A DNA stretch of 12,451 nt, from contig NZLE01000039.1 of NCBI GenBank assembly GCA_002692605.1, positions 24,434 to 36,884 of the forward strand, written 5' to 3'. A program made the position numbers and the translations under genes. Shown here piece by piece: positions 6,811 through 12,451 of this stretch (the first letter of the stretch is position 1; each line of letters starts with the position of its first letter). Source of the stretch: Opitutia bacterium. GTDB lineage: Bacteria; Verrucomicrobiota; Verrucomicrobiia; Opitutales; Seribacteraceae. Below the pieces are notes generated by a model. That model did no database searches and had not been told where the DNA came from. It worked only from the letters and a program-made list of their open reading frames with translations.

Positions 6811-8634
6811 ATGCCGTACCCATTGCAAACTTTTCCCCATTATTTGAGGTGGCTCATGCTCCTCACCCTCTTCATTCAATGGAATTCGATAACCTGCCAC
6901 GGTCAAAACCGTGAGATTCGAATCGATTCAAGTTTTCAACCCGCAAGCATTACCTTGAGTAATCTGTCTGTCTACAAGATCGTCATTCATGGAACCCAAG
7001 AGAATCCTCAAGGATCGATTCCCAGCGTTCCCGGATTGAATCTTTCCGGAAATCCCCAAACCTTCCGTTCCGCAAGTTTCATCAATGGCGTTCCCTCCGT
7101 ACGACTGGAATTGAGTTTTCAAGCGAAACCGGACAGACAAGGCAATTTCAGAATCCCCAATTGGAACCTAAGCATAGGAGGAAAATCCCATCAAGTGCCT
7201 GCTGCCACTTTACAAGTGCTTGCCCCAAATCAACAGGATTTGCTCAAGCAGCAGGAACAGAAACAACAAGAGGCCGACTTGCGTCAGGCAGCTTTCATCG
7301 AATTCGTCAACCCGAGAGAATTCCTTTTTCTCGGAGAAACCGTTGCCGCTGAAATTCGATTGTTTCTTTGGGATCGCTTACCGGTGACGAGAGTCGAGCG
7401 ACCTCCCTTGAAAACGGGAGACGCCTTTTCAATAACGGAACTCGATCAACCTACCGAACAGCGCAACGTCATCCGGTCAAACAAAACTTATTCCGTCTTC
7501 ACCTGGACCGTAGGCTTGACCGCGGCAATGACGGGAAATCAATCATTGAGTTTTGACACAAATATTCGGGTACGCACTAAGAATCAGCGCGGATCGCCAT
7601 TCAATAACCCTTTTTTCAATGACCCTTTCTTCGGTTTTGGACGGGATGAATCCATTAAAGTAACTTCGGAAAAAAATTGGATTGAAGTACGCTCACCCCC
7701 CAAAGATCAACGTCCTCCTCATTTCCAAGGAGCAATTGGCTCTTTCCTGACCGAATCGTCCATTGATAAGGAGCGAGTTTCGCTTGGCGACCCGATTAGA
7801 CTAACCTTCACGCTAAGAGGAAACGGTAATTTTGCCGCGATACCCGCACCCGCCATTGCTCCTTCCACCGATTTTAAAGTTGGTCCTCCCTCCTTCTCCT
7901 TTTCAGGAAGCGAAAGAACCAAACATCAAGGCGAACAAAGCTTCGAATATGTCATCACCCCGCTCAAGGCCGGGATACTTGAGATTCCAGAGGTTTTGTT
8001 TTCCTATTTCGATCCGTCCAAGGAACAATATTTTTCAACCTCAACTCAAAGCCATACGGTTCGCGTAGATCCTGGAGAGAAGTGGATCGATCCAAGTAAC
8101 GCTCCTCAAGAAGAAGCTTCCGAGGAACCCCTCATTCCCGTAACCGATCTTTTTCAAACCGAAAGCGAACCAGGAGAATGGGTGCTCCATTTACATCCCT
8201 CGACTTCGCTGAGCCCTTGGTTTTATTGGGGTGCTCAAACCATCCCACTTTCAGCCTTTGTCACCTTACTGATTCTGGGAAGCAAAAGAAGGAACCAAAA
8301 AAGGGATAATCTCAGACAAAAGGAAAATCAGTTCGCCAGAAAGATGAAAGAAAGCCTGTCTCACAAGGATACGGAACTCTTCTTCCGATCCTTCAAAGGA
8401 TTGGTCCGAATGAAAGTGGGCAAAATGAGCAAACACCGCAATCCCTCTTCCTTATCCAGTCGTGAATTACTTTCCCTGATCAAAAAGGAAAGCAATTCAA
8501 GCTCATTCATTGAAAACCTCGAAGATCTCTTGCAAAAATGCGATGACCTTGAGTTTGCCAAAGGAGACTCCACTCAAGTCTCTCTTCAAGAAAATTACCA
8601 AGAAGCCATTCGAATCCTTAAAAAAATAAAATGA
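6811..8634 (+). CDS. batD: BatD-like periplasmic protein with C-terminal membrane anchor
   Basis: The start is placed at the ATG at 6811, ten bases after the batB stop, because it gives a signal peptide (residues 1-32, hydrophobic core WLMLLTLFI). An open frame back to 6289 lies inside batB and is not needed. The product is 607 residues: a long beta-rich periplasmic region with family-like motifs such as NNPFFNDPFF (265-274) and SLGDPIRLTFTLRGNGN (324-340), a Gln-rich stretch at 141-153, a membrane segment about 474-490 followed by SKRRNQKR, and a helical cytosolic tail of about 115 residues. BatD is the largest extracytoplasmic Bat component and is thought to assemble with BatA and BatB. A second in-frame ATG at 6856 would also leave a short signal sequence. 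The stop overlaps batE by ATGA. Confidence 0.86.
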   Translation: MPYPLQTFPHYLRWLMLLTLFIQWNSITCHGQNREIRIDSSFQPASITLSNLSVYKIVIHGTQENPQGSIPSVPGLNLSGNPQTFRSASFINGVPSVRLELSFQAKPDRQGNFRIPNWNLSIGGKSHQVPAATLQVLAPNQQDLLKQQEQKQQEADLRQAAFIEFVNPREFLFLGETVAAEIRLFLWDRLPVTRVERPPLKTGDAFSITELDQPTEQRNVIRSNKTYSVFTWTVGLTAAMTGNQSLSFDTNIRVRTKNQRGSPFNNPFFNDPFFGFGRDESIKVTSEKNWIEVRSPPKDQRPPHFQGAIGSFLTESSIDKERVSLGDPIRLTFTLRGNGNFAAIPAPAIAPSTDFKVGPPSFSFSGSERTKHQGEQSFEYVITPLKAGILEIPEVLFSYFDPSKEQYFSTSTQSHTVRVDPGEKWIDPSNAPQEEASEEPLIPVTDLFQTESEPGEWVLHLHPSTSLSPWFYWGAQTIPLSAFVTLLILGSKRRNQKRDNLRQKENQFARKMKESLSHKDTELFFRSFKGLVRMKVGKMSKHRNPSSLSSRELLSLIKKESNSSSFIENLEDLLQKCDDLEFAKGDSTQVSLQENYQEAIRILKKIK

Positions 8635-9449
8635 ACTTTTTACCTAAGATTATTTTGACTACGGTGAGCCTCACTATACCGCTAAGTTCATTCGCGAAAA
8701 ATCCTGATCGCCTATTTTATGATGCGGTGCGCTCGGAGGCTTCCGGAGATTTCGTTTCCGCGATTCGTTCTTACGAAAAGGCTGCTCAAATCAGCCACTC
8801 CGCAAACCTCCACGGCAACTTGGCGAATCTTTATTTCAAAATGGAAGACTACGGTCGCTCCATCTTAAACTATCGCAAAGCTCTTTTTCTCGATCCATCC
8901 AATCGCGATTTTTCAGCCAACTTGGCTTTTGCATCCGAAATCGCAGGAATTGAAACCAACAACCAACTGACCAATGGCTATTTTGGATCAGGAAGTCACT
9001 TCTTTTGGGCAATTTTCGCTCCAACAATCTTTTGGTGCGGTCTACTCGTTTTTGCCTTTCTTTTTTTCCGCCGGTGGGTTTTCGTACGATTTCCATGGTT
9101 GGCGATTCTCTGGATAGCAACTTGCGTATTTTCCATTTGGGCGATGAAGACTTCTCGGGCCAACCAATTTCTGCTGTCTCGCGAGATCATCGCTCTTGCC
9201 GATATGACAAAGGATCAAAACCAATCCGGTGAGATTGCCCTCAGAAGGTTTGCAGGGGCGAATAGCTCTTCGAATACCACTGTCAAAGCCGGTGAGAGTC
9301 TATTTTTGGATGAGAACCAAGATGGCACACTCAAAAGTCACGAAAGCCAATCGGGCGAGCATTGGTATCTACTCAGAACGAGAGATTCCAGAAAAAAAGG
9401 ATGGGTTGTGGAAAATGAGATAGGATGGATTGTACGGCAACCAAACTAG
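8631..9449 (+). CDS. batE: BatE-like TPR / SH3-like membrane protein
   Basis: A 272-residue protein with an N-terminal signal peptide (1-22, ending SSFA), TPR-type helices at about 25-105 with a good repeat HGNLANLYFKMEDYGRSILN (61-80), two membrane segments at about 123-146 and 152-171, and a C-terminal SH3-like domain about 185-272 ending in GWVVENEIGWI. The loop between the membrane segments carries RRWVFVR, so both the TPR and the SH3-like domain should be periplasmic. This order is the usual one for BatE. An insertion inside the SH3-like domain, DENQDGTLKSHE (227-238), fits a canonical EF-hand loop. It is the last gene of the operon, and its end faces the end of dnaX 19 bp away. Confidence 0.84.
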   Translation: MNFLPKIILTTVSLTIPLSSFAKNPDRLFYDAVRSEASGDFVSAIRSYEKAAQISHSANLHGNLANLYFKMEDYGRSILNYRKALFLDPSNRDFSANLAFASEIAGIETNNQLTNGYFGSGSHFFWAIFAPTIFWCGLLVFAFLFFRRWVFVRFPWLAILWIATCVFSIWAMKTSRANQFLLSREIIALADMTKDQNQSGEIALRRFAGANSSSNTTVKAGESLFLDENQDGTLKSHESQSGEHWYLLRTRDSRKKGWVVENEIGWIVRQPN

Positions 9450-9452
9450 TGA

Positions 9453-9480
9453 CTTTTACCTTTTTTTCTCAAAGTAAAAG
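9453..9480. repeat. Short inverted repeat at the batE/dnaX convergent junction
   Basis: CTTTTAC (9453-9459) and GTAAAAG (9474-9480) form a perfect 7-bp inverted repeat around a 14-nt loop containing seven T. It lies between two convergent genes and reaches into the last codons of dnaX. It is AT-rich, and neither strand has a T-run after the stem, so it is a poor intrinsic terminator. It might act as a weak two-way stop. No other terminator was seen at this junction. Confidence 0.3.
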
Positions 9481-10968
9481 ATCTCGATTGATCTTCTCAA
9501 TGGCAACGAATCTTCCTCTAAACTTTTCTTGCAACAAATTTCGTAAAGCTGGCGGCAAAGATGTGATTCTCTCCTCAATCCTGTCCGGATTCTTCTCTTG
9601 GCTCGAAACGACCTGATCATCCATTCCTTCATGAAATTGAGAAGTTGGCTCTCCGATTGAACCCTGTCCGGTTTCGCTCTTTTCCAGTAGCCTTTTTTCA
9701 GACGGATGATTGATTGCCACAGGGGTTGATTGAACAAGATCCGAGCCATAGGTTTTCGAGTCATATTTAGAACTTTCCAAGCCAAGGTCTTCATCAGGTG
9801 GACTTGAAGGCACGTCATCCGCAACAACCTTCGTTTCGACCGCTAGGGAAGATTCAGTTTTTTTTTTAAGCTCCTCGGGCAAGATGCCTGAAATTCTTCT
9901 GATCAACTGATCAATGGAGCGGGTCTTCCCCGCCTCAATTGCTCGAAACATGGTGACTTCAAAATTCGTTTTTTCAGACAAGCCCGTTCGGACCAAGTCT
10001 TCGCCCGCCTGCAAGGCGTCGAGGATTCTGACTGATTGTTCTGGGTACGCTTGGGTGCTTTGGTCACTGAGATCAGCGACCAATCGATTCCTGAAAAAAT
10101 CAGCCGTATCCAGCAAAGCCCGATAAAAATCAACCCCTTCAGATACAAATGAATCCGTCATCTCGAGGGTTCTCCCGTGATCTCCTCGCAAAAGACAGTC
10201 GCCCAATTCTTCAATGTCTTCCTGAGAAACCAAACCGTAAACTTCCAAAACGTCCTTCTGAGAAACCCTTTTCCCACAGAATGAAATCATTTGATCCAAA
10301 ATGCTCTGGGCATCCCTCATTCCACCCATTGCCATTCGGGAAATCGCCAGCAATGCTTCAGGCTCTACGGTGATGGACTCCTTATCACAAATTTCGGAAA
10401 GCTTGCCCTGGATAAGATCCACTGGGATCGACCGGAACTCAAACCTCTGACACCTTGAGACGATGGTGGGCAAAACCTTTTGGGACTCGGTGGTCGCAAA
10501 TACGAACTTAACGTGCGGGGGGGGTTCTTCCAATGTCTTAAGCAAAGCGTTGAACGCGGCTTGGCTCAGCATATGCACTTCATCAATGACGTAGATTTTG
10601 AAGCGGCATTGAGAAGGAGCATACTGGCACTCGTCACGCAGTTCTCGCACCTGATCAACTGAATTGTTCGATGCCCCATCAATTTCAATGACGTCCAAGC
10701 AACGACCTTCCATGATCGATTGTCCGATTTCGGACTCATGAGGAACTTCAAGTGAGGGCCCATCCTCCCAATTCAGGGATTTGGCGAAAAGTCTGGCTGA
10801 TGTGGTCTTACCGGTACCGCGAGGACCCACGAATAAATAAGCGTGGGCAATCCGCTCCATTTCAATGGCATTGCCCAAAGTCCTTACGACATGATCCTGA
10901 CCGACCAGTTCCGAAAACTGTTGCGGGCGCCATCTTCTGGCAATGACTTGATAAGCTTGCTTGGTCAT
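9469..10968 (-). CDS. dnaX: DNA polymerase III subunits gamma and tau
   Basis: A complete 499-residue DnaX, the clamp-loader ATPase that loads the sliding clamp at replication forks. Visible motifs are Walker A GPRGTGKTT (48-56), the block DVIEIDGASNNSVDQVREL around 92-110, Walker B VIDEVH (127-132, D129/E130), LLKTLEEPPPHVKFVFATTE near 142-161, and the arginine-finger SRC (171-173). The usual four-cysteine zinc module after Walker A is absent: residue 67 is Trp and residues 68-89 hold no cysteine. Collar helices (domain III) run to about residue 365, followed by KKK (368-370) on a run of ten A and a polar, poorly conserved tail 371-499, shorter than the E. coli tau tail. A good ribosome site, AAAGGA, sits 5 nt before the ATG. 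It lies downstream of ffs, as in Bacillus. Confidence 0.96.
   Translation of the reverse strand: MTKQAYQVIARRWRPQQFSELVGQDHVVRTLGNAIEMERIAHAYLFVGPRGTGKTTSARLFAKSLNWEDGPSLEVPHESEIGQSIMEGRCLDVIEIDGASNNSVDQVRELRDECQYAPSQCRFKIYVIDEVHMLSQAAFNALLKTLEEPPPHVKFVFATTESQKVLPTIVSRCQRFEFRSIPVDLIQGKLSEICDKESITVEPEALLAISRMAMGGMRDAQSILDQMISFCGKRVSQKDVLEVYGLVSQEDIEELGDCLLRGDHGRTLEMTDSFVSEGVDFYRALLDTADFFRNRLVADLSDQSTQAYPEQSVRILDALQAGEDLVRTGLSEKTNFEVTMFRAIEAGKTRSIDQLIRRISGILPEELKKKTESSLAVETKVVADDVPSSPPDEDLGLESSKYDSKTYGSDLVQSTPVAINHPSEKRLLEKSETGQGSIGEPTSQFHEGMDDQVVSSQEKNPDRIEERITSLPPALRNLLQEKFRGRFVAIEKINRDLLL
9843..9876 (-). promoter_or_regulatory. Candidate programmed slippage site in dnaX (A10 run with out-of-frame stops)
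   Basis: On the dnaX strand a Shine-Dalgarno-like GAGGAG (plus 9871-9876) is followed by CTT and then ten A (plus 9858-9867) encoding Lys368-Lys370 and the first base of Thr371. A shift of -1, or one extra A in the transcript, gives AAC then TGA (plus 9854-9856) at once. A shift the other way gives four codons (CTG AAT CTT CCC) and then TAG (plus 9843-9845). Either event yields a protein of 371-374 residues comprising domains I-III, the size expected for gamma. In E. coli a -1 ribosomal shift, and in Thermus an A9 transcript-slippage site, make gamma in the same gene. Use of the site here is inferred. No strong downstream hairpin was seen by eye. Confidence 0.6.
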
Positions 10969-10973
10969 TCATT

Positions 10974-10979
10974 TCCTTT
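10974..10979 (-). promoter_or_regulatory. Ribosome binding site of dnaX
   Basis: AAAGGA on the minus strand, 5 nt before the ATG at 10968, is among the better Shine-Dalgarno matches in the window and supports this start. A second ATG (10972-10970) lies 4 nt upstream in another frame and sits too close to the site. Confidence 0.6.
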
Positions 10980-11045
10980 TTGCGAGTTTAAAAGGGTTCA
11001 TGCAAGCGAAACTGTCCTAAAAAGTTTTTGAACTCAGGTGGATGC

Positions 11046-11058
11046 AAAAAAGGCCAGG
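11046..11058 (-). terminator. Intrinsic termination signal of ffs
   Basis: On the minus strand the closing half of the SRP stem, CCTGGCC, is followed directly by six T (plus 11046-11051). The RNA's own long stem plus the T-run would work as a rho-independent terminator, leaving some read-through into dnaX possible. Confidence 0.55.
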
Positions 11059-11149
11059 CACCCCACAGCACACGACCATTGCGATTACCGCTGCTTCCTT
11101 CCGGACCTGACGGGGTTCATCCAATTGTCGTCGCATGGGACCCGACCTA
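11050..11149 (-). ncRNA. ffs: Signal recognition particle RNA (4.5S, small bacterial type)
   Basis: The minus strand contains the near-invariant domain IV core GTCAGGTCCGGAAGGAAGCA (minus-strand 5'-3'), in which a GGAA tetraloop is flanked by the Ffh-binding internal loops. The 5' part GGTCGGGTCCCA can pair with the 3' part TGGGGTGCCTGGCC to close the long stem, giving a molecule of about 100 nt, the usual size for Gram-negative SRP RNA without an Alu domain. The RNA binds Ffh and targets nascent membrane and secreted proteins to the translocon through FtsY. Ends are approximate: the 5' end is inferred from the TATAAT box upstream, and the 3' end from the T6 run at plus 11046-11051 right after the stem. 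Confidence 0.95.
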
Positions 11150-11157
11150 GGAAATGC

Positions 11158-11185
11158 ATTATAAGTTTTTGGCGGCGTCATGCAA
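11158..11185 (-). promoter_or_regulatory. Sigma70-type promoter of ffs
   Basis: On the minus strand a perfect -10 box TATAAT (plus 11158-11163) lies 16 nt from TTGCAT (plus 11180-11185), a partial match to TTGACA. The -10 box ends about 8 nt before the inferred 5' end of the SRP RNA. A consensus -10 suits a highly transcribed stable RNA. The -35 element is weak and overlaps one arm of a 9-bp inverted repeat. Confidence 0.7.
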
Positions 11186-11214
11186 TGCCTTTTCTCATTC
11201 TTTGCGCATTGCAT
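11180..11214. repeat. 9-bp inverted repeat in the ffs/aroC divergent region
   Basis: ATGCAATGC (11180-11188) and GCATTGCAT (11206-11214) are perfect reverse complements separated by 17 nt. The left arm coincides with the -35 element of the ffs promoter, so a protein bound here could influence ffs, aroC or both. Function is unknown. Confidence 0.4.
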
Positions 11215-11232
11215 CGCCCGCATGCAAAATAC

Positions 11233-11281
11233 CCAAGGCAATATCCATGCAGTCGAAATTTCGAATTCCCTGATGCCTTGG
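11233..11281 (+). promoter_or_regulatory. Nested inverted repeats in the aroC upstream region
   Basis: CCAAGGCA (11233-11240) and TGCCTTGG (11274-11281) form a perfect 8-bp inverted repeat. Nearly concentric within it is a perfect 12-bp palindrome, TCGAAATTTCGA (11253-11264). No T-run follows, so it is not a terminator. It lies 58 nt before the aroC start and could be an operator for a dimeric regulator or a structured leader. The rest of 11215-11338 is noncoding sequence, AT-rich near aroC, in which I found no convincing promoter. Confidence 0.4.
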
Positions 11282-11338
11282 CCCTTTGTCTATTTCAAAT
11301 TTATTTTTGCCTTCCGTTGGTTATTTGGAAATAATCAG

Positions 11339-12436
11339 ATGATGGGAAATTCTTTCGGTGCCTTATTTCGGATATCCTCGTGGGGTGAAAGCCACGGGGG
11401 GGGGATTGGCGTGGTCGTGGACGGATGCCCTCCCAATCTCCCCCTTGGCGAGTCTGATATCCAACCCTTTTTGGACCGACGACGCCCCGGACAAAGTAAG
11501 ATCACCACGCCCCGTGATGAAAAAGACTCCCTTGAGATTCTGTCGGGAGTTTTCGAAGGAAGAACCCTTGGCACTCCCATTGCCATGCTCGTGCGCAACC
11601 AAGACGCCCGACCCAAGGCATATGATGAGATGAAATCGAAGTTTCGTCCCTCTCACGCCGATTTCACTTACCAAAGTAAGTTTGGAATTCGCAACCATGA
11701 GGGAGGCGGAAGGTCATCCGCTCGCGAAACCATCGCTCGAGTTGCCGCAGGAGCCATTGCTCAAAAAATTCTTTCCTTCGACGGCGTATCCATTCGGGCT
11801 TACGTCGAGAGAATCCACCACTTGCAAGCCCCCGAATTGGAAGAGTTCCCCACTCTTGAAAGTGTAGAGGCATCTCCCACACGATGTCCTGCCCCCGAAA
11901 TCGCCAAGAAAATGGAGCAACTCATAATCAAGGCCAAAAAAAGCGGAGATTCAGTGGGCGGAACTGTGCTTTGCCGGGTCCAGGGACTTCCCATTGGCTG
12001 GGGCGCTCCCGTATTTGATCGAATTGAAGCTGATATGGCAAAAGCAATGTTGTCCTTGCCTGCCACCAAAGGCTTTGAAGTGGGCAGTGGTTTTCAGGGT
12101 ACTTTCATGAAAGGATCAGAGCATAATGATGCATTCGAGGAGAGGGATGGCCAAGTACGCACAGCAAGCAACCGATCGGGAGGGCTGCAAGGCGGAATTA
12201 CAAATGGAGAAGAACTCTATTTTCGTACCGCATTCAAACCAACCGCAACGGTTCTGAAACCTCAGCAAACCGTTGATCAAGATGGTCGGGAAACGGAATT
12301 GATCGGTCGAGGTCGTCACGACCCCTGCGTTCTGCCCCGGGCGGTACCCATTGTTGAAGCCATGACGTCATTGGTACTGGTCGATCACCGGATGAGGCAT
12401 CACGCTCAATGCCTCTCTTTTGATTTTTCGGGCTAA
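11339..12436 (+). CDS. aroC: Chorismate synthase
   Basis: A complete 365-residue enzyme that converts 5-enolpyruvylshikimate-3-phosphate to chorismate using reduced FMN, the last common step to aromatic amino acids and folate. Length matches the family (about 360). Signature motifs are GNSFG near the start, GESHG (16-20), RRRPGQSKITTPRDE (47-61), RNHEGGGRSSARET (118-131), NRSGGLQGGITNG (298-310), GRHDPC (335-340) and DHRMRHHAQC (359-368 region at the C-terminus). Two adjacent ATG codons (11339 and 11342) could serve; both keep the conserved GNSFG, and GGAA 8 nt before the first favours it. The frame is open back to 11180, but that stretch crosses repeats and promoter sequence and is not conserved protein. 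Codons 20-22 lie on a run of nine G (11396-11404). Confidence 0.97.
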   Translation: MMGNSFGALFRISSWGESHGGGIGVVVDGCPPNLPLGESDIQPFLDRRRPGQSKITTPRDEKDSLEILSGVFEGRTLGTPIAMLVRNQDARPKAYDEMKSKFRPSHADFTYQSKFGIRNHEGGGRSSARETIARVAAGAIAQKILSFDGVSIRAYVERIHHLQAPELEEFPTLESVEASPTRCPAPEIAKKMEQLIIKAKKSGDSVGGTVLCRVQGLPIGWGAPVFDRIEADMAKAMLSLPATKGFEVGSGFQGTFMKGSEHNDAFEERDGQVRTASNRSGGLQGGITNGEELYFRTAFKPTATVLKPQQTVDQDGRETELIGRGRHDPCVLPRAVPIVEAMTSLVLVDHRMRHHAQCLSFDFSG

Positions 12437-12440
12437 ACCA

Positions 12441-12451
12441 ATGAAAGGGAT
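12441..12451 (+). CDS. Possible start of a further gene, cut by the window edge
   Basis: An ATG at 12441, four bases after the aroC stop, opens a frame with no stop in the three full codons (M-K-G) before the sequence ends. Close spacing and orientation suggest a gene co-transcribed with aroC, but eleven bases are far too few to identify or confirm it. Confidence 0.25.

Noticed and set aside
9453..9480. Strong bidirectional terminator between batE and dnaX
   Set aside because: The stem is AT-rich, the T-run is in the loop and no T-run follows the stem on either strand. Kept only as a low-confidence inverted repeat.
10517..10524. Run of eight C on the dnaX coding strand (Pro148-150) as a second slippage site
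   Set aside because: It lies inside the conserved EEPPPH motif of the ATPase domain, so a shift would give a non-functional fragment. The proline codons explain it.
11017..11334. Short open frames on both strands around 11017-11334
   Set aside because: They overlay the SRP RNA gene and its promoter, which explain the conservation there.
11180..11338. N-terminal extension of aroC by 53 codons
   Set aside because: It crosses inverted repeats and the ffs -35 element, and chorismate synthases start at M-x-GNSFG, matching 11339/11342.
1..12451. CRISPR array, insertion sequence, prophage, defence island or tRNA
   Set aside because: No regularly spaced repeats, transposase, integrase or phage motifs, and no tRNA-like cloverleaf were seen. 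All sizeable coding regions are accounted for.

Overview
The window reads as one stretch of bacterial chromosome of moderate GC content, with dense coding on both strands and no sign of phage, transposon, CRISPR or tRNA. Gene content (a full Bat/MoxR operon, a DnaX that lacks the zinc-binding cysteines, a small SRP RNA, scarce Shine-Dalgarno sites) fits a Gram-negative bacterium with a periplasm. My best guess is Verrucomicrobiota, perhaps the Opitutales/Puniceicoccales side. That placement is inference from protein character, not something the sequence proves.

Layout: (1) 1-581, minus strand: the N-terminal part of a CHASE2-domain sensor protein that runs off the left edge. (2) 582-733: divergent intergenic region. 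(3) 734-9449, plus strand: a seven-gene Bat-type operon: moxR, DUF58, a small DUF4381-like membrane protein, batA, a batB-TPR fusion carrying SdrD_B-like domains, batD and batE. Four of the six junctions are 4-bp ATGA overlaps. (4) 9469-10968, minus strand: dnaX, convergent with the operon, only 19 bp from batE. (5) About 11050-11149, minus strand: ffs, the 4.5S/SRP RNA, with its own TATAAT promoter, upstream of dnaX and co-oriented with it. (6) 11150-11338: divergent region with several inverted repeats. (7) 11339-12436, plus strand: aroC, chorismate synthase. An ATG at 12441 may begin a further gene.

How the operon should work: MoxR is a cytosolic AAA+ ATPase, and DUF58 is its usual partner with a VWA-like fold. 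BatA and BatB are membrane-anchored VWA proteins with intact MIDAS motifs. BatD is a large periplasmic protein with a membrane anchor, and BatE is a TPR/SH3-like membrane protein. Charge distribution around the membrane segments puts the VWA, TPR, SdrD_B-like and SH3-like parts in the periplasm. It puts the helical tails of BatD and of the DUF4381-like protein in the cytosol with MoxR. The system is generally linked to envelope stress and to chaperone-like or metal-insertion roles; its substrate here is unknown.

Most notable observations: a run of ten A in the dnaX message exactly after the clamp-loader domains, where slippage in either direction meets a stop at once or within five codons (a probable gamma-subunit switch); calcium-loop-like motifs in the BatB fusion and in BatE, all predicted periplasmic; a fossil lipoprotein signal inside the BatB fusion; loss of the DnaX zinc module; and an apparently duplicated cytosolic domain shared by BatD and the DUF4381-like protein.
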